Position numbers and translations under genes: made by a program. Shown piece after piece: positions 51,818-63,900 of a DNA stretch of 64,000 bases. Position 1 is the stretch's first letter. Each line of letters opens with the position of its first letter. The stretch spans positions 62,001 to 126,000 of the forward strand of contig NW_005179143.1 in assembly GCF_000350225.1 (NCBI RefSeq), in the 5' to 3' direction. The notes under the pieces were generated by a model that made no database searches, was not told the DNA's origin, and saw nothing but the letters and a program-made list of their open reading frames with translations. The stretch comes from Chondrus crispus. Its lineage: Eukaryota; Rhodophyta; Florideophyceae; Gigartinales; Gigartinaceae.

Positions 51818-54260
51818 GACGATTCCTCCACTGCGGGCGCGCGTCATCGGCAAAGTATTCAGGTACTTCCTGACCTTGAGCTGCGACGTCCGGTCGTCGC
51901 TGGATATGAGGGACAGAGAGAACCGGTTCTCCTTCGTGACCCTCGGCGGGTAGGGGATACGGAATATCTATCCAATCTTGCGGGTACATGATCGCATTTT
52001 GAACCTGCTGAGGAAACCAAGAACGGTCTCGGTCTCCCCTTCCTCATTGGCGCGGATACCTTGTGTTTGTAATCGGATCGATCCCGATGATCGAGTTCGT
52101 TGCGGCGATACCCTCCTTCACGTGGGGCGAAACGTGTGCCCCCACCCGAACGATTCAGGACACCTTGACGCCGGGGACGGCCCTCGCTGAGTGACTGCCG
52201 GAAGAATTACGCGCACCGGGGCGCATCTCCATCTGGTGGCGGTAGTTCTTGTACACCGTGAACATACGTATTTCCGGCGACAGGAACGGGCACGCATACA
52301 TGGCGTGGACGTACGTACGGCATAGCCAGTACACGTACGCGCTGCCATCCGTTGAGGCGAAGGTGGCCACATGGCGCGCCTCCTCATCTGTGAGGAGAGG
52401 CACGCCCGACGAGGCACCTCCCCCATCTCGGTTCGAAATGTCGAGCTCTGCGACGGTGGGGTCTGTACCCCTTGCCACTTTCGGAGTGTGCTTGAATGCG
52501 GTCGCGTAGCTCCCTGTCGTACTGGTCGACATGGGCGAGAGGGGTCGTCCCCCCGCTGGCCCTGCTCCTTGCGTAATGAAGACACGGTCGGCCTGCCACT
52601 TCTCCTCCCCGATATGGAGGGTCAAAGCGGGCGAACTTTTCGCGGCGGACTTCGTAGTCCTGACAGCCCTCCCTGATGGTTTCGAATCCGGCAGAGGTAT
52701 ACCGCGCCGAGCGCGGTACGTTGTTCCCTCTGCCGTGGCGATACGGCTGATGGTCGGAAGATCGGTCTTCTGGATACTTGGTAGCCGTTGGACAGTGTTG
52801 GAGACTGCGGCACGGGTCGCAGGAGCGAGTCCCCGCACAAAGTAGTGCGCGAGTGACTGTTCGGAGGACACTTCCGTGCACCGGAACGCGGCAGTTTCAA
52901 ACCGGTCCGCAAAGGTGCTCTCCGTTGCGTGAGATTGCTGTCGCGCCGTAGTTACAGTGTCGTACGCTTCACCTAACACGTCGTCCGTGAGGTAGCGTTT
53001 CAAGAACTGGTTCACGAGCCCCGACCAGCTCACGTCGTCGTGTAGTTGGCCGGCGCGAAGGCCACGCACTGTATAACTCGTATACGAGCGATCCGCGTCG
53101 CGCTCTGCGCGAGGACTCGTACCGCATCACATTCGGTCAGGTGTTGCGAGTTCAAGATTTTACGGATATCCTCCAAGAACGGCAGCAGCTGGATCCGGTC
53201 GGTACCGTCGAAACTACGCATCGTGGGACGGATCCCACGACAGCGTTGAACGTACTTCTCGATCCGTCCTGCGTCACCCGAGGTAACGAGCCTCGAGGTG
53301 TTATCCAAGCGGTACATACGATAGTCGGCGACGGCGCGGAACTCTTCTATATTTACGGGGTCGGTCTGGGTTCGGCGGGACCTAGCGTGCCGAAGGGGAA
53401 GCGTTCGGACGTCTACCGGACCGGGGTACATAATCCGCCGGCGGGTACCCACCCCAGCAAAGATCGACGGAGAATATGGGTTCTCCGGATCTGCGAGCGG
53501 CTCCTCCACAGTCCTGTTCGTCCGCGTACGATACGCGTTCCATTTGCTGCCGACGTTCGGAGATAGGCGGCCATGCTAGGGTCTCAGACGCGAAATTCGC
53601 GTCTATCGGAGGACGGTTTCCTTCCGCGGTCTTACTGGTGTCAGTACCAGTCGGACGCCAAGCTTCCGGAGCGGCGGCGCGTGGAGGTACGGTACCACCG
53701 GGCTCTGTCGTGGGGGCACCGGGTAGCCTTTCGGCCAGGGTCCTTTCCATGTCACGGGCACGCCAACGCGTGGCGCTGAGCTCAGCGGAGAGGTGCACGA
53801 ATGCACCCAACTGTTCCGCGGACGGGGAGGGTCGATCCTCAGGTGGTCTCGTAGTGGTCGGCCTCTCAGGACGACCTTGCCCGGATGGTCTGGGCGAAAC
53901 GAGACGGGAGTCTTCGACGAGCACTAACCGCGAGTGCAACTCGTCGATTGGTACTCGGCGATTCTCCATGGACTTGGTTACTCGATGGAACCTCCCTTCA
54001 CGCAGGGAGCGGAGTTCGGCCATGCAACACATGTACACGGCGACCGATACGTCTATACTGTGCGAAGTACGTACTTCCTCGATGTAGTCGGCTATGCGGT
54101 CGAACATAGCCGCCGCCCGTTCTTCGGAGAACCCGAGCGACGGTTCGCGGTCTCGAGGACCTGCGTCGCCGTCGCCCGACGGGGCGGATGGAGATTGCAT
54201 AGCGGCAGGACTTGGATCCGTCGCATCGGAGCGAATCGAGGGCTCATAGTCTTGGCCCAT
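51818..54260 (-). pseudogene. gag of the older chromovirus copy, frameshifted
   Basis: ATG at 54258-54260 (MGQDYEPSIRSDATDPSPAA). Frames change near 53430 and 53090. The middle part has the gag core (MRSFDGTDRIQLLPFLEDIR). The last part has ESTFADRFETAAFRC and a CCHC knuckle whose first Cys is Tyr (YWLCRTYVHAMYAC). The frame continues at 38355 across the insertion. Where the young copy has a stop at 39886, this one has GAA. Confidence 0.88.
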
Positions 54261-54339
54261 CTCAACGCGTTCGGACGCGGGGGGAAACGGCAGTCTTCTC
54301 GGAGATCGAACTCCAGGGTTTTCTAGGTCGGGAGACCAC

Positions 54340-55026
54340 TGTAGCATAAACACACCTAGCGGAGAGGGGTGTATGCAAAGTTCAGGGGAAGGCCTGGAGG
54401 GCGAGAAGACAGGGGAAGCAGAACACCAGCTACGGAACAAAGAAGCAGGCCCGGGTAGCGTGGTAGATCGGGAACGGTTGAGGACGCGGGCACGCGCGGG
54501 CCGATCTACGCCTCGACGCCCCGGAGCAGTGCTGGGTAACGTACCAGCGCTGACAGGCAGAGCAGCATCTTGGTTCGCTCGCGTGCGGGCCCGTCCTCAA
54601 CCCGCTTGGTCCGGTCTTACGCTTGTTAAACGGGAAGCGCGCTTGTAGAATAAGCTGGGAGTCGGACCTTGGTGGTCGGCCGTAGACAAGTCCCCCCTCA
54701 CCCGCCGTCGGTCTGCCCGTATTTTGATGTGTATAATTGTCTATTATAATACTATGGTACCGGTGTACTGTAGTGACCTACTGTAGGGCGGGTCGTCCTG
54801 CGCTGTAATGCTGTCAGCCGTCGGGGCTGACAGCACACGTGTGGGACGCGTACAGTACGCGTGGTGGTACGCGCCTCCTACACGTGTAGTACACGTGTGC
54901 ACGTTCGATTGCGTGTCCCGATACACGTGGTATACACGTGGACACCTGCGACAGTACTGCAGAGCGTCGTGCTCTTACAGTTAGTGGACCAATCTAAATC
55001 TAGGGCCGATCCGCCATTATGCTACA
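54340..55026 (-). repeat. 5' LTR of the older chromovirus copy
   Basis: On the minus strand it starts TGTAGCATAA and ends TTTATGCTACA, 687 nt. It is colinear with the young LTRs but diverged. Its main hairpin is TGCTGTCAGCC/GGCTGACAGCA with loop CCGAC (54809-54835), against TACTGTCAGCC/GGCTGACAGTA with loop CCGAT in the young LTR. Confidence 0.88.
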
Positions 55027-55332
55027 GTGTAGACCAATGGCAAAAGACGTCCACACAGGATCAGTCACAAGCAGCGTCCGATTGAACAAACGCAATATTG
55101 GGCACGTGATTAGATCTTCGACGGAGACGTCGTCGCAACAGTCTCCAACAGATTTAGTCAACAGTAGCAGCGCTACGCATTGGTTTCGCCCGAGGGCAAA
55201 AGACATCAACACCAGATCAGTCTCAACCAGAGTCTGATGGAAACAACGCAAAGTAAACACCAATGGTGTACCAACACAAAAGCCCGATGGCTTGAGTCAA
55301 CACAATGCGGACTGCAACCCAAAAAACTGGTA
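55027..55332 (-). repeat. Outer part of the left arm of a long inverted repeat (about 150-bp subrepeats)
   Basis: Read on the minus strand it contains units like GTTGAGACTGATCTGGTGTTGATGTCTTTTGCCCTCGGGC-type sequence, repeated with a period of about 155 bp (anchors at about 55033, 55190 and, with a deletion, 55283). The same units occur on the plus strand at 59850-60170, with anchors TTTTAGCCATCGGGCAACAC. Confidence 0.7.
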
Positions 55333-57454
55333 CACTCAGTTACTGGATTTACTGTAACACACACCATTTGAGTGTCTAATCCATTTTCAAATGAACACAA
55401 GTTAATGTGTGTTACATTATTACCATACTTACACTATACACCGTTAAACGGTAATAGTGTTTGTTACATTATATAACTCTCACCAAAATACTGTCACAAA
55501 TCAAGAAGAGGGCACCTGCTGTTCTTTTACTTCAGTTGTCATCAACAGTACCTTCTGCTACTTCCTTACCCTCAAAGTACTCTCTGTGATCCCAGATTAT
55601 GCGCTGAAGCTCTGGAGAAAGCTGTTTTTCCTCCCACCGGCCGTTAGTATTCATGGCCATCCCGGTCATGATCATTGCTTTCCTGGCGAAACTGAGACCA
55701 TCTGCGTCACGCTGTCTGTTTACGTCTGCCACAGAATCGGCGGCAAGACGAAGAAAAAAGGTTTTCCTGGGTTAAGCAAACGTCCTGACTTGTCATTCCA
55801 CATATTCTTGCGCACCATTTCCATCTTGAATTTTTCCCACTGCGTACTCCATGCGCTTTTTATCTTTTGTATAACAAAAGAATCACACGGTTGGATGAGA
55901 TGTGTTGCGTTTGCCGGGAAGTACCGAATGCATGTTCTAATTTTCTGTGTCGCAATATCGAGGGCGTTTGGATTTTTATGCCCGCTGCAGTTGTCCAGAA
56001 AGAACATACGCCGACGGCCGTTTGGGAGTGCAGAAATTACACGGTATTCTGATAACCATTCAGGCATGACTCTCGTATCCATCCAACCCTTAGGACCCGT
56101 CCTGTAGTAAACATCTGGGCGATCATCAGGCGTACCACGGATAGGATACTTGCAGTCCTATTCATAAAAACCATAAACGGTGGCTCAATCCTTGCGTCCC
56201 TGCCGCCACTGAGCCGTACCACCATTGTCATTCCTTCGCCACCAGAGACAACGTCCGCATATTTGACCTCTGTGTCACCAGCAAATCCCAACGTGCGACC
56301 ATTATCCATATTTATGATGAAGTGAGTTTCATCCGCATTCTCCAGATCGTTTTCATCAATTTCTCCAGCTGTCATCATACGGGAAAGCGTACCGAGATGA
56401 TAAGCCACCTCGCGTTCGATCGCAAGTTCTTTGACAGGGCTCATGCGGTGCTTCCCAGTATGCCACTATTCGAAATCGTTCTGCAAAGGACTGAACCCAT
56501 CGAGCATTAATCTTCTCAAAAAGCGGTCTTCCAGACAAGGAATCGATTAAGTTGCGACTGTACGCTTCATTTCCGCCTGAATCCAGAATAAATTTGGCAA
56601 GAGCACGGAGCGTGCGGTGGTTGAATTCGACACCGAGTTTTCGCAAACGGTCGAATTCACTGCGCAAATCCTGATGTAGAGCCTCCACCCACGCCTGTCG
56701 TTTACGTCCCCGACCGGATCGCACCTTCATCCTGACTCGTCGCAGCCCGGGCCTGGTCACGCGGGTCAGTGAAGAGGACGACCCGCGATATATCACCTCT
56801 CCATTGGAGCTTTCATAGTTAGTCCGGTCGGCCCACAAGCGTGTTGCACGAACTAGGTTGGCATTCGCAGAAGCACGGAAGAATTGCGGGAAATTTACGG
56901 GATGTGCTTGTCTCCGTCCCGTGCAGCAACGTTCTTTATCCATGCCACAATTTGAGCGCGCTGTGCAACTGTGAGGACGTGTTGCAAGCTGCGCTTTCCA
57001 ATTACTTCCCCAGACGTTCCATTGTTGGACTCATAGACTGCTGCAGCATCAGTGGGAAAATTGGCGGTTTGATTTGCCCTGCGGTTTTGGTCGGCTCCTG
57101 TTGCTGCAGCGCGATTCGCAGCGGTACGCTCAAAGCAAGAAATGATAGGAGAACCAGAAACCATTGCTGGAGAGTTGGTTAGAATTGTGGAAGTGAGAAG
57201 GTCCACGATCGCAGGTGGTAGCAGTGCCGATTGCGCGATACAACTTGTGCAGCATGTACTACACCGCCCATAAAAGCAAATTAATTGTCGGCCGCCGTCG
57301 TCGGCCGGCGGCGGCAGATTGAATGACAGGCTGGTTCGAGATACTTACACTAATTGTTTTCTGAAGCTTCTCCGGTGTACCTGTATTAATGTAACACACT
57401 TTATTTCCGTTATTACACTAATTCTTTGATTACACTAAATCCAGTAACCAGGTG
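55333..57454 (-). mobile_element. pogo-like transposon inserted in the inverted-repeat arm
   Basis: TA at 55331-55332 and 57455-57456. The 25-nt ends match with four mismatches and share GTTACTGGATTTA (55333-55357 and 57430-57454). Subterminal TGTAACACA-type motifs occur on both sides. The flanks join to give the unbroken inverted-repeat arm, as judged by the opposite arm. The transposase is of the same DD36D type as that at 32158. 2122 bp. Confidence 0.88.
55532..57164 (-). pseudogene. pogo-like transposase with several frameshifts
   Basis: A candidate ATG lies at 57162-57164 (MVSGSPIISC). Consecutive pieces are LTVAQRAQIVAWIKNVAARD, then VNFPQFFRASANANLVRATR and GRGRKRQAWVEALHQDLRSE (56943-56356). 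Then come ENADETHFIINMDNGRTLGF (56444-56037), MFFLDNCSGHKNPN and ANATHLIQPCDSFVIQK (56082-55720), and a C-terminal piece ending at 55532. The three catalytic Asp are in place, with 36 residues between the last two. Overlaps between the pieces mark at least three shifts. Confidence 0.85.
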
Positions 57455-57456
57455 TA

Positions 57457-57760
57457 GTAACACAAAATAAAGGAGATAGAAATAGAAATAGAGATAGAAT
57501 CGGATGGGCAAAAGGGGACCGGCGAGCGCTAATGGATAGCGTACTCTATGAGAGGAGGGGGCGTGTCTTTAAAGACCGACTTCGACCAAGGTGAAATTCA
57601 ACTCTGGCCACTTGGGTTACCTTTACTGTCTCTTCGGTCAATTGGCTAATTTACATATCGCCCCGCCGGAGCCACTACTGTGGCTCACGGGGCTATATCC
57701 TAAATCTAAGCTACTATCAGCTAAATTAATGGCAATTAAAGTAACTAAATAAAATTAATT
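57457..57760 (-). repeat. Inner part of the left arm of the long inverted repeat
   Basis: Reverse complement of 59450-59850 with divergence. Shared landmarks, read on the minus strand, are CTCCGGCGGGGC, AAAGGTAACCC, GAGTTGAAT, GCCTTGGTCGAAGTC, GGTCCCCTT and TATCTCTATTTCTATTTC. Confidence 0.75.
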
Positions 57761-59404
57761 AATTAAAAGTAAAACTGTGTAATTAATCGCAGGTGTACCC
57801 TTCAAACCGGAGTACAATAATCAAAATCCCACCTTCCACAGCAGTGCCATTTTACTACAGCCATACTGTATGTATATTAAATCTAACACATCGTGGGTAT
57901 GGTTAGGGCAAATGTAGACGTAGTTTCCTTTGGAGTGTGTCTCCCTGACGTTTATGTCGGGAGCAGCCTTGCCACTCTGGTTTGATAGAGACCTATAGTA
58001 AAATAGTTTTTTAACTCTGCTGCCAAGATCGAAGTCAACGAACTCCGTGTATGGAACGAAACCATGAGGGATATGTTACTGTATTGCCAGCCTTTCCGGA
58101 CATGCAAAGATGACCTTGTCCCCTCATGTTCACGGACAGATCCACATGGAAGTTTTAGTGAGAAGGGCCACGCACACAGGCATTTAGCACTCACAAACCT
58201 TTAACAAATGTAAATGCCAACGCGTTTTTGTCCACGTATTCGTGTCTGTTCATAGGGACCGTTCTCTCAATCAGACATTACGTCCCATTTATTTTTCCAT
58301 GTATGAGTTTAGCGGTGCGCAGCGTTAGTAAAATGAAGAGAGCAACTTATATTATGTTGACTTCGTGTTGTGAACTCAGACCCCGTAGATATCCGGGAGG
58401 ACAAAGAGTATTCTCCAGCCCTGGGTATGGACTGCATTGGATGCTTAGATATCGGCTATGCTACGGAATGGCTAACCAGATCGGACTGTGATTGGATGAT
58501 TATCGCGAGCGCATGTGTCGCATTTTCGTGAATGCACCTATGGAATGGGTGAAGTTTGAACACCCAATCTCGCGCTGAGTCGAGGTCACGCACATGTGTC
58601 GGGCAATTGACGTACGCACCGGACGCGTTTAACGTGTGCGGTCCCGACCGTTTGCCCACATCCGGACAACATGCACGCACACTGTAGTGCAGTGTATTAA
58701 CCCGGCGCTAGGTGCTGTAGCGGTGAATAAAACGACTCCGCGAGAGAACCAGGATAGCCCGGGAGGGCAGAGGGGGATCGGTTTGTTACCGAGGACTCTG
58801 CCCATCGAAAGGAAATAATGGCATCGCCGGCGATACATCGACAAAGCGCTTTGATTTCGAAAAGGTATTGTCGTATGAAACTTTCCGTTTCTTCGAGAGC
58901 TTGAATTCGGATCCAAGTTTACTGTTATACAATGTCATTCTACGATGTTGTATCTCCCGTACTGAGTACGGGAGTCTCATGAAAGTCGCGCAATCGGACC
59001 TAATTGAGTTCGAAACCGAGTATGAGGTATGCAAGGAGAATGTCCGGGATGTGAACTGCAACTGCGACACATAACGGCCAATCAATGCTGCAGCTATCCG
59101 TAAGTGCATGGAACCTAGTTTGTGACACTGTTTCTGTATTTTGGGTCAAATTGAACATGCTTCTGAAATACGGGATGCTACAGATGATGCAGTGAAAAAT
59201 GTGTTGAAGAACGGCTGGCGACGGAACCCGAAGATCTCACCGAGCGGGTGCGTGACAAAACAATGCATTAGCCATAGTGTAATATAAGGAAACAATGTAG
59301 TGCAATACCCGTCTCGGGTAGGGGGGTGAAATGAAGTGAGAAAAGGAAAAAAAATGGATACTGTGGTCCAGGCTGGAGGACACACGTGTGCAACGATGAG
59401 CACG
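57761..59404. other. Spacer between the inverted-repeat arms
   Basis: AT-rich next to both arms. A plus-strand stretch at about 58800-59230 reads without stops over tens of codons (FEKVLSYETFRFFESLNS, then a stop, then DDAVKNVLKNGWRRNPK) and looks like a decayed gene; no family is recognised. It could be the internal gene of the element. Confidence 0.4.
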
Positions 59405-60170
59405 ATTATTTTAATTATTTAATTCTATTTACAAATTAGGTCTACAATCTAGAGTCGGGAGCTACTGTACTCGCTCCGGCGGGGCTATATAGCATAGTCC
59501 AGTTACCAACCCAAGTGAGTAAAGGTAACCCGAGTTGCCGGAGTTGAATGTCGCCTTGGTCGAAGTCCGTCTCTACCAAGACCCTCCCTTTTCCCTGAGC
59601 CTACAGCATCCTTCAGCGCTCCGGGGTCCCCTTCCTTTTTCCTTTATTTCCCAATCAAACCGGAGTTGCCGGAGTTAGATCTCGCCTTCGTCGAAGACCG
59701 CTTCCGTTCACGCGACGCGCTTCACTTATACGCTGCTAACGACAACCTCTATTGCTCGGGGTCCCATTCCTTTTCCTTATCCTTTACCATTCCTATTTCT
59801 ATCTCTATTCCCTATCCATTCCTATTTCTGCCTCTATCTATTTCTATCTGTTGGTGCCATCGGCATTGGTTGCGACCGATCCGGTGTAGGTGTTTTAGCC
59901 ATCGGGCAACACGTTGTGTAGCGCTGCCACTGTTTCAAGTTCCGTAGGAAGGCTGTTGTAACGACGCCTCCGTCGAAGGTCTTACTGTATAAGACAGAGT
60001 TGGTTCCATCTACCGCGATCGCGATCGCGCTGGTGAGGGTGTTTTTAGCCATCGGGCAACACGTCGGTAGTAGCGTTGCTACACGGTTACGATCCCATCG
60101 GGTAGTGCTGAACAAGCCCCCGTCGAAGACCTTGAATTATACGCAAGGTGTTGAAGACGCTCGTCGAGCA
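59405..60170 (+). repeat. Right arm of the long inverted repeat
   Basis: From the AT-rich inner edge: the GCTCCGGCGGGGC block at 59472, CCTATTTCTATCTC-rich sequence at 59780-59850, then two tandem units of about 150 bp starting near 59850 and 60000. Each unit contains GTTTTAGCCATCGGGCAACAC and CCGTCGAAGRCCTT. The motif GTCGAAG recurs at least five times in the arm. Confidence 0.75.
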
Positions 60171-60935
60171 TTGGCCTTACAACCCAGCGAACCGCGGTTA
60201 CATTCTCGTAGACAAGCCCAACCCTCACTCGCCGAGCACTCAAGTCTTCACAAGTCTCTACCACCATTATCCTCCCGGGCCGGGCATCTTTCCTTACCCC
60301 CCGTCAGAGTTGGGCTAATGCGGGCCGCAAGCCCACACAAGGGAAAAGGGAATCTCGAAGGCTCCATAGCGCGTGCCATCGGCAGTGGTTGTTTTTGTTG
60401 CTGTTTTCTTCTTTTTGTTTGACCGTCAGACTGTGTTCGCGGCCTGCAAGGCACATTGCACTACAAACATGCAAACCACTTATCAATAAATGGTTCGAAA
60501 GCGCGAGTCTGCTGAATTTCGAGAGCGCATATTCGATGCGAGCGACTGCTGGACGTCTCAACAGAGATCAAATTTATTCTTCTTGCAGTCAGAGGTCAGC
60601 TCTGTAACCGTGGAAAGTCTCCCGAGGCGATTTACTCCGAGCGCAGATTTTGAAGCGTGGAAGAAGGTGTAATAGGGATGACGGGAAAGGGAAGCAGAAG
60701 CAACAGGAGGATTAAGAAAGCAAGCCGTTAGGCCAAGGCTATAAGTCAGGCAAGAAATTTGTCCTCGGTGGAAAGAATCCCGCGAATCAGCAGTCTGCCG
60801 TGGACAAACCTGCTTGAATCCCGACTGCTCTGAGATTCACCCACTGCACAAGTGCAATACCACCAGGCAGGAGAGAAAGAACGATTTTTTCGAATCCTAT
60901 AAAATCGAATCCTAAAAGCGTAAGAAGTTGGATCG
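60171..60935. other. Intergenic, nothing recognised
   Basis: Short frames only. May include the outer end of the inverted-repeat element. Confidence 0.35.
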
Positions 60936-63900
60936 TGTTACATTTAGCGCCATGAAGGTGGAACGAAAGATAAATACGCTTGCCCCAGTGACGCGGTTAT
61001 ATTATGACCGCGAGCGCCAGTGCGCTGATTGGGGAACATAAGGACAAGTGTCCTTTTCATAATATCTTTTGTAGTCATTTTAATTGGCCGAAAATGGCCA
61101 GGTGGTGTTATCTGGTTGGTTAAGATTAGGAAACTAGTGGAAGCTGAACCGTGGCTGCGGGAGATTACTTGGACGCTTCGAGGGGTACTTATCTAGTCAG
61201 TAGTGTTGAAGAAAAGAGAGGCCAAGCGGACCACGACGTCTTTGCATAGAACCGTCATCGCGAGAATCAACAGTGGTACTTCTGTCGAGGGTCAGCATGA
61301 GTGGCCTTGAAGAGTTCTCCTTTGATGGTGAGGGAGATGTACAACGTTTCCTGTTTTACTTCCAGAATGTCGTCGCTCGCCAAGACGACGACCTCAAACG
61401 TTCCGAGAAGGTCTTGTTGTACCTACGTGGTAAGGCGTTTGACGCCTATTACACGAAGTTCGGCCAAGGTGGTGTCCTCTCCGAAGAGGCTCACTAGTAC
61501 ACGGTCGTTAAGACTTTTCTTTCCGACACTTTTCAAGAAAAACGAGACCCCGAAGAAGTTGTTCGCCTTGCTGTAGAAGCCAAGTATGACGGAGGTGACT
61601 TAGGGGACTTTATACAGTCCACCGAAGAGTTATACCGTCAAGCTTCTTTCCGAGAGGAGACTAAGTTTGGGTTGCTCAAGAGAGCCGTTCAGTCAGATAG
61701 CTTTGTGACCCAGTTTGTCATGCTACACAAGCCCGACAACTTCAAGGAGCTCGTGAAGACATTGAAAGATTGTGACAAAAGCCGAAATTCGTTCGGTGGC
61801 GACCATCTAGTTAGAGCGGAACATTACCAGAATGTACGCTCTCAACAGCATGAAGTTTCCGCTCAGCGCAAAACAGCCGGGAAAGACCAGGGAGTTGATA
61901 CGAGGATTGCTGAGCTAGTATCGCAGCTCTCAGAGTTAACACTGCTTGTCAAGAAAAGCCAACAGGGGTTGCCATTATCTTCAGATAGGGCCTCCTGGAG
62001 TTGCTCCTACTGCAAGAGGCCCGGTCATGGTGCCAGTAGATGTGAACTGAATCCGAACCGTGAGTCTAGGTGCCCCCGGTGTGGCAAACTCGGTCACAGG
62101 GAGGACACCTGTTGGTCCAAGCCGTACCCTGGTGCTCCAATTCGCCCTACGAGTGAGATATCTGCGGGAAGCAAGAAGTCAGGACAAGATGTTAGGGTGT
62201 TTGGAGTTGCACCCAGCCGCTCAGGGAGTCCGGAGCAGCTATTCGTCGTCAACGAGCTCCCCAAGGAGAATGATGACTCAAAAGTGAGTCCGTCTCTGTC
62301 CATTATTGAAGAGATTGAAGAAGTGACGGCAGTGAAGAGGGACAAGGATGGCCAACCTATGGCCAAACAGCCTCGTCGCCACGAGGAAAAAGAAGTCTCA
62401 TCGATTCCGGTTTCTAAACTCTTGAATCCGATTCCAATGGGGCAGATTCAACCGACATCCATAGGACGAAAACCAAAGAAGAGTCGTCACAGAGCACGAA
62501 AACCGATGAAAAGGTCTAAAAAGGGCAAACTCGAAGAGCTGAGTGCCCGCACCGAGAAGTTTGACCTTCTCTCTGGACTAGCACAGGCAGCTACCGGCAT
62601 TACATTCGGCCAACTGGCACGAGGAGATGCAGAAGATGCCAGGAAAGAAATGCGGAAGCTTTTCGTTGCTCCTACGCGACGAGTCCAGCGTAAGATCGCC
62701 TTCATTTCCAGCAATACACTGGCATCGCGCCCTTCCAGCCGGTTGAGCATGATAGATATCATGATTCATGCATATCCGGTCCGGGCTCTTCTTGATTCTG
62801 GTTCAACTCCGAACATTATGTCTCTCAAGCTAGTAGAGAAACTACAGTTAAAGACTTCTCCTTCGACGAGGAGGATCACTGTGGCCAACGGAAGCACCGA
62901 GGAGGGTCTAGGAGTTGCACTTGAGGTTCCTGTGCTCTTTGGGACACTCTCAGCTGATATGGACTTCCTGATCTTGAAGGGTGCCCCATTCGACGTTATT
63001 GTGGGAGCACTGACGATGGAAAGCTTGAGCACAAAGTTGGATTTAGGGCGTCAGACTGCTCAGTTCACACGAGATGGAAGGAAAGCTACCCTCGTGCTCC
63101 CTCGTGGTGTGCAGAATGACGGAGGGACTGACGAAGAAGAGTTCACGACCGACTCGGGAGCGGAGTCCACTGAAGGCTCCCCCTCAGACGAAGAGAGCTC
63201 CGAATCCGCAAGTGAAGAAGGGTATGTGCTCTGCATCAGGAATGACACTTCCGAAATCGTCAAAGACCTTGAGCGCAGTCTATTGCAAGCGTCAGGGAAG
63301 CAGTGTCTCCAACAAGCTGAAGCAGAAAGGACAAATGACTCATTTGAGAATGTTGACGAGCTTGACAATCCGGACAGAGTTGAAATCGACCTGCCGGGTG
63401 ATCCAAGTTTTGACATGAATGTATGGGAAAAGCTGCAACACCTTGAGCGTGGTGCAGCGCTCGAGATATACGCAAACCTGCAAGACAACGATGTGATTGC
63501 ATCGTCACTTCATGATCTACGCCCAGCTTCAGTTCCAGTAGAACACACTTTCGAGCTCAAGGACATGACCCCAATCCATCACCGCTGTCGAAGACTACCG
63601 CCCAAACATAATGCGGTAGTGAGAGCGGAACTTGATAAGATGCTTTCGGCAGGAATCATTCGACCTTCTGTATCGCAGTGGACCTTCCCAATCGTCATTG
63701 CTTCCAAAAAGGACGGAACCCCACGTTTCTGTGTCGACTACCGAACCTTCAATAAAGTGATGAAAGCAGACCGTTGGCCTATACCCCTGATTGAAGAAAT
63801 ACTTGATGAATTAAAAGGATCGAGTATCTTCTCGACACTCGACCTGTTCACCGGCTACTGGCAGGTGCAAGTCGCCGAGCAATGCAAGGAGATGACGACA

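Larger units (their letters stand above)
51813..55026 (-). mobile_element. Older Ty3/gypsy chromovirus copy, 5' LTR and gag part
   Basis: Minus-strand 5' part of the element whose pol is at 35161-38355. Order on the minus strand: LTR 55026-54340, primer site, gag from ATG 54260. The sequence diverges clearly from the young copy but is colinear with it. With the insert removed the remaining length is about 6.4 kb. Confidence 0.92.

Noticed and set aside
59780..59860. Pyrimidine-rich CTATTTCTATCTC run considered as a simple microsatellite
   Set aside because: It is part of the long inverted-repeat arm, with its counterpart at 57475-57500.
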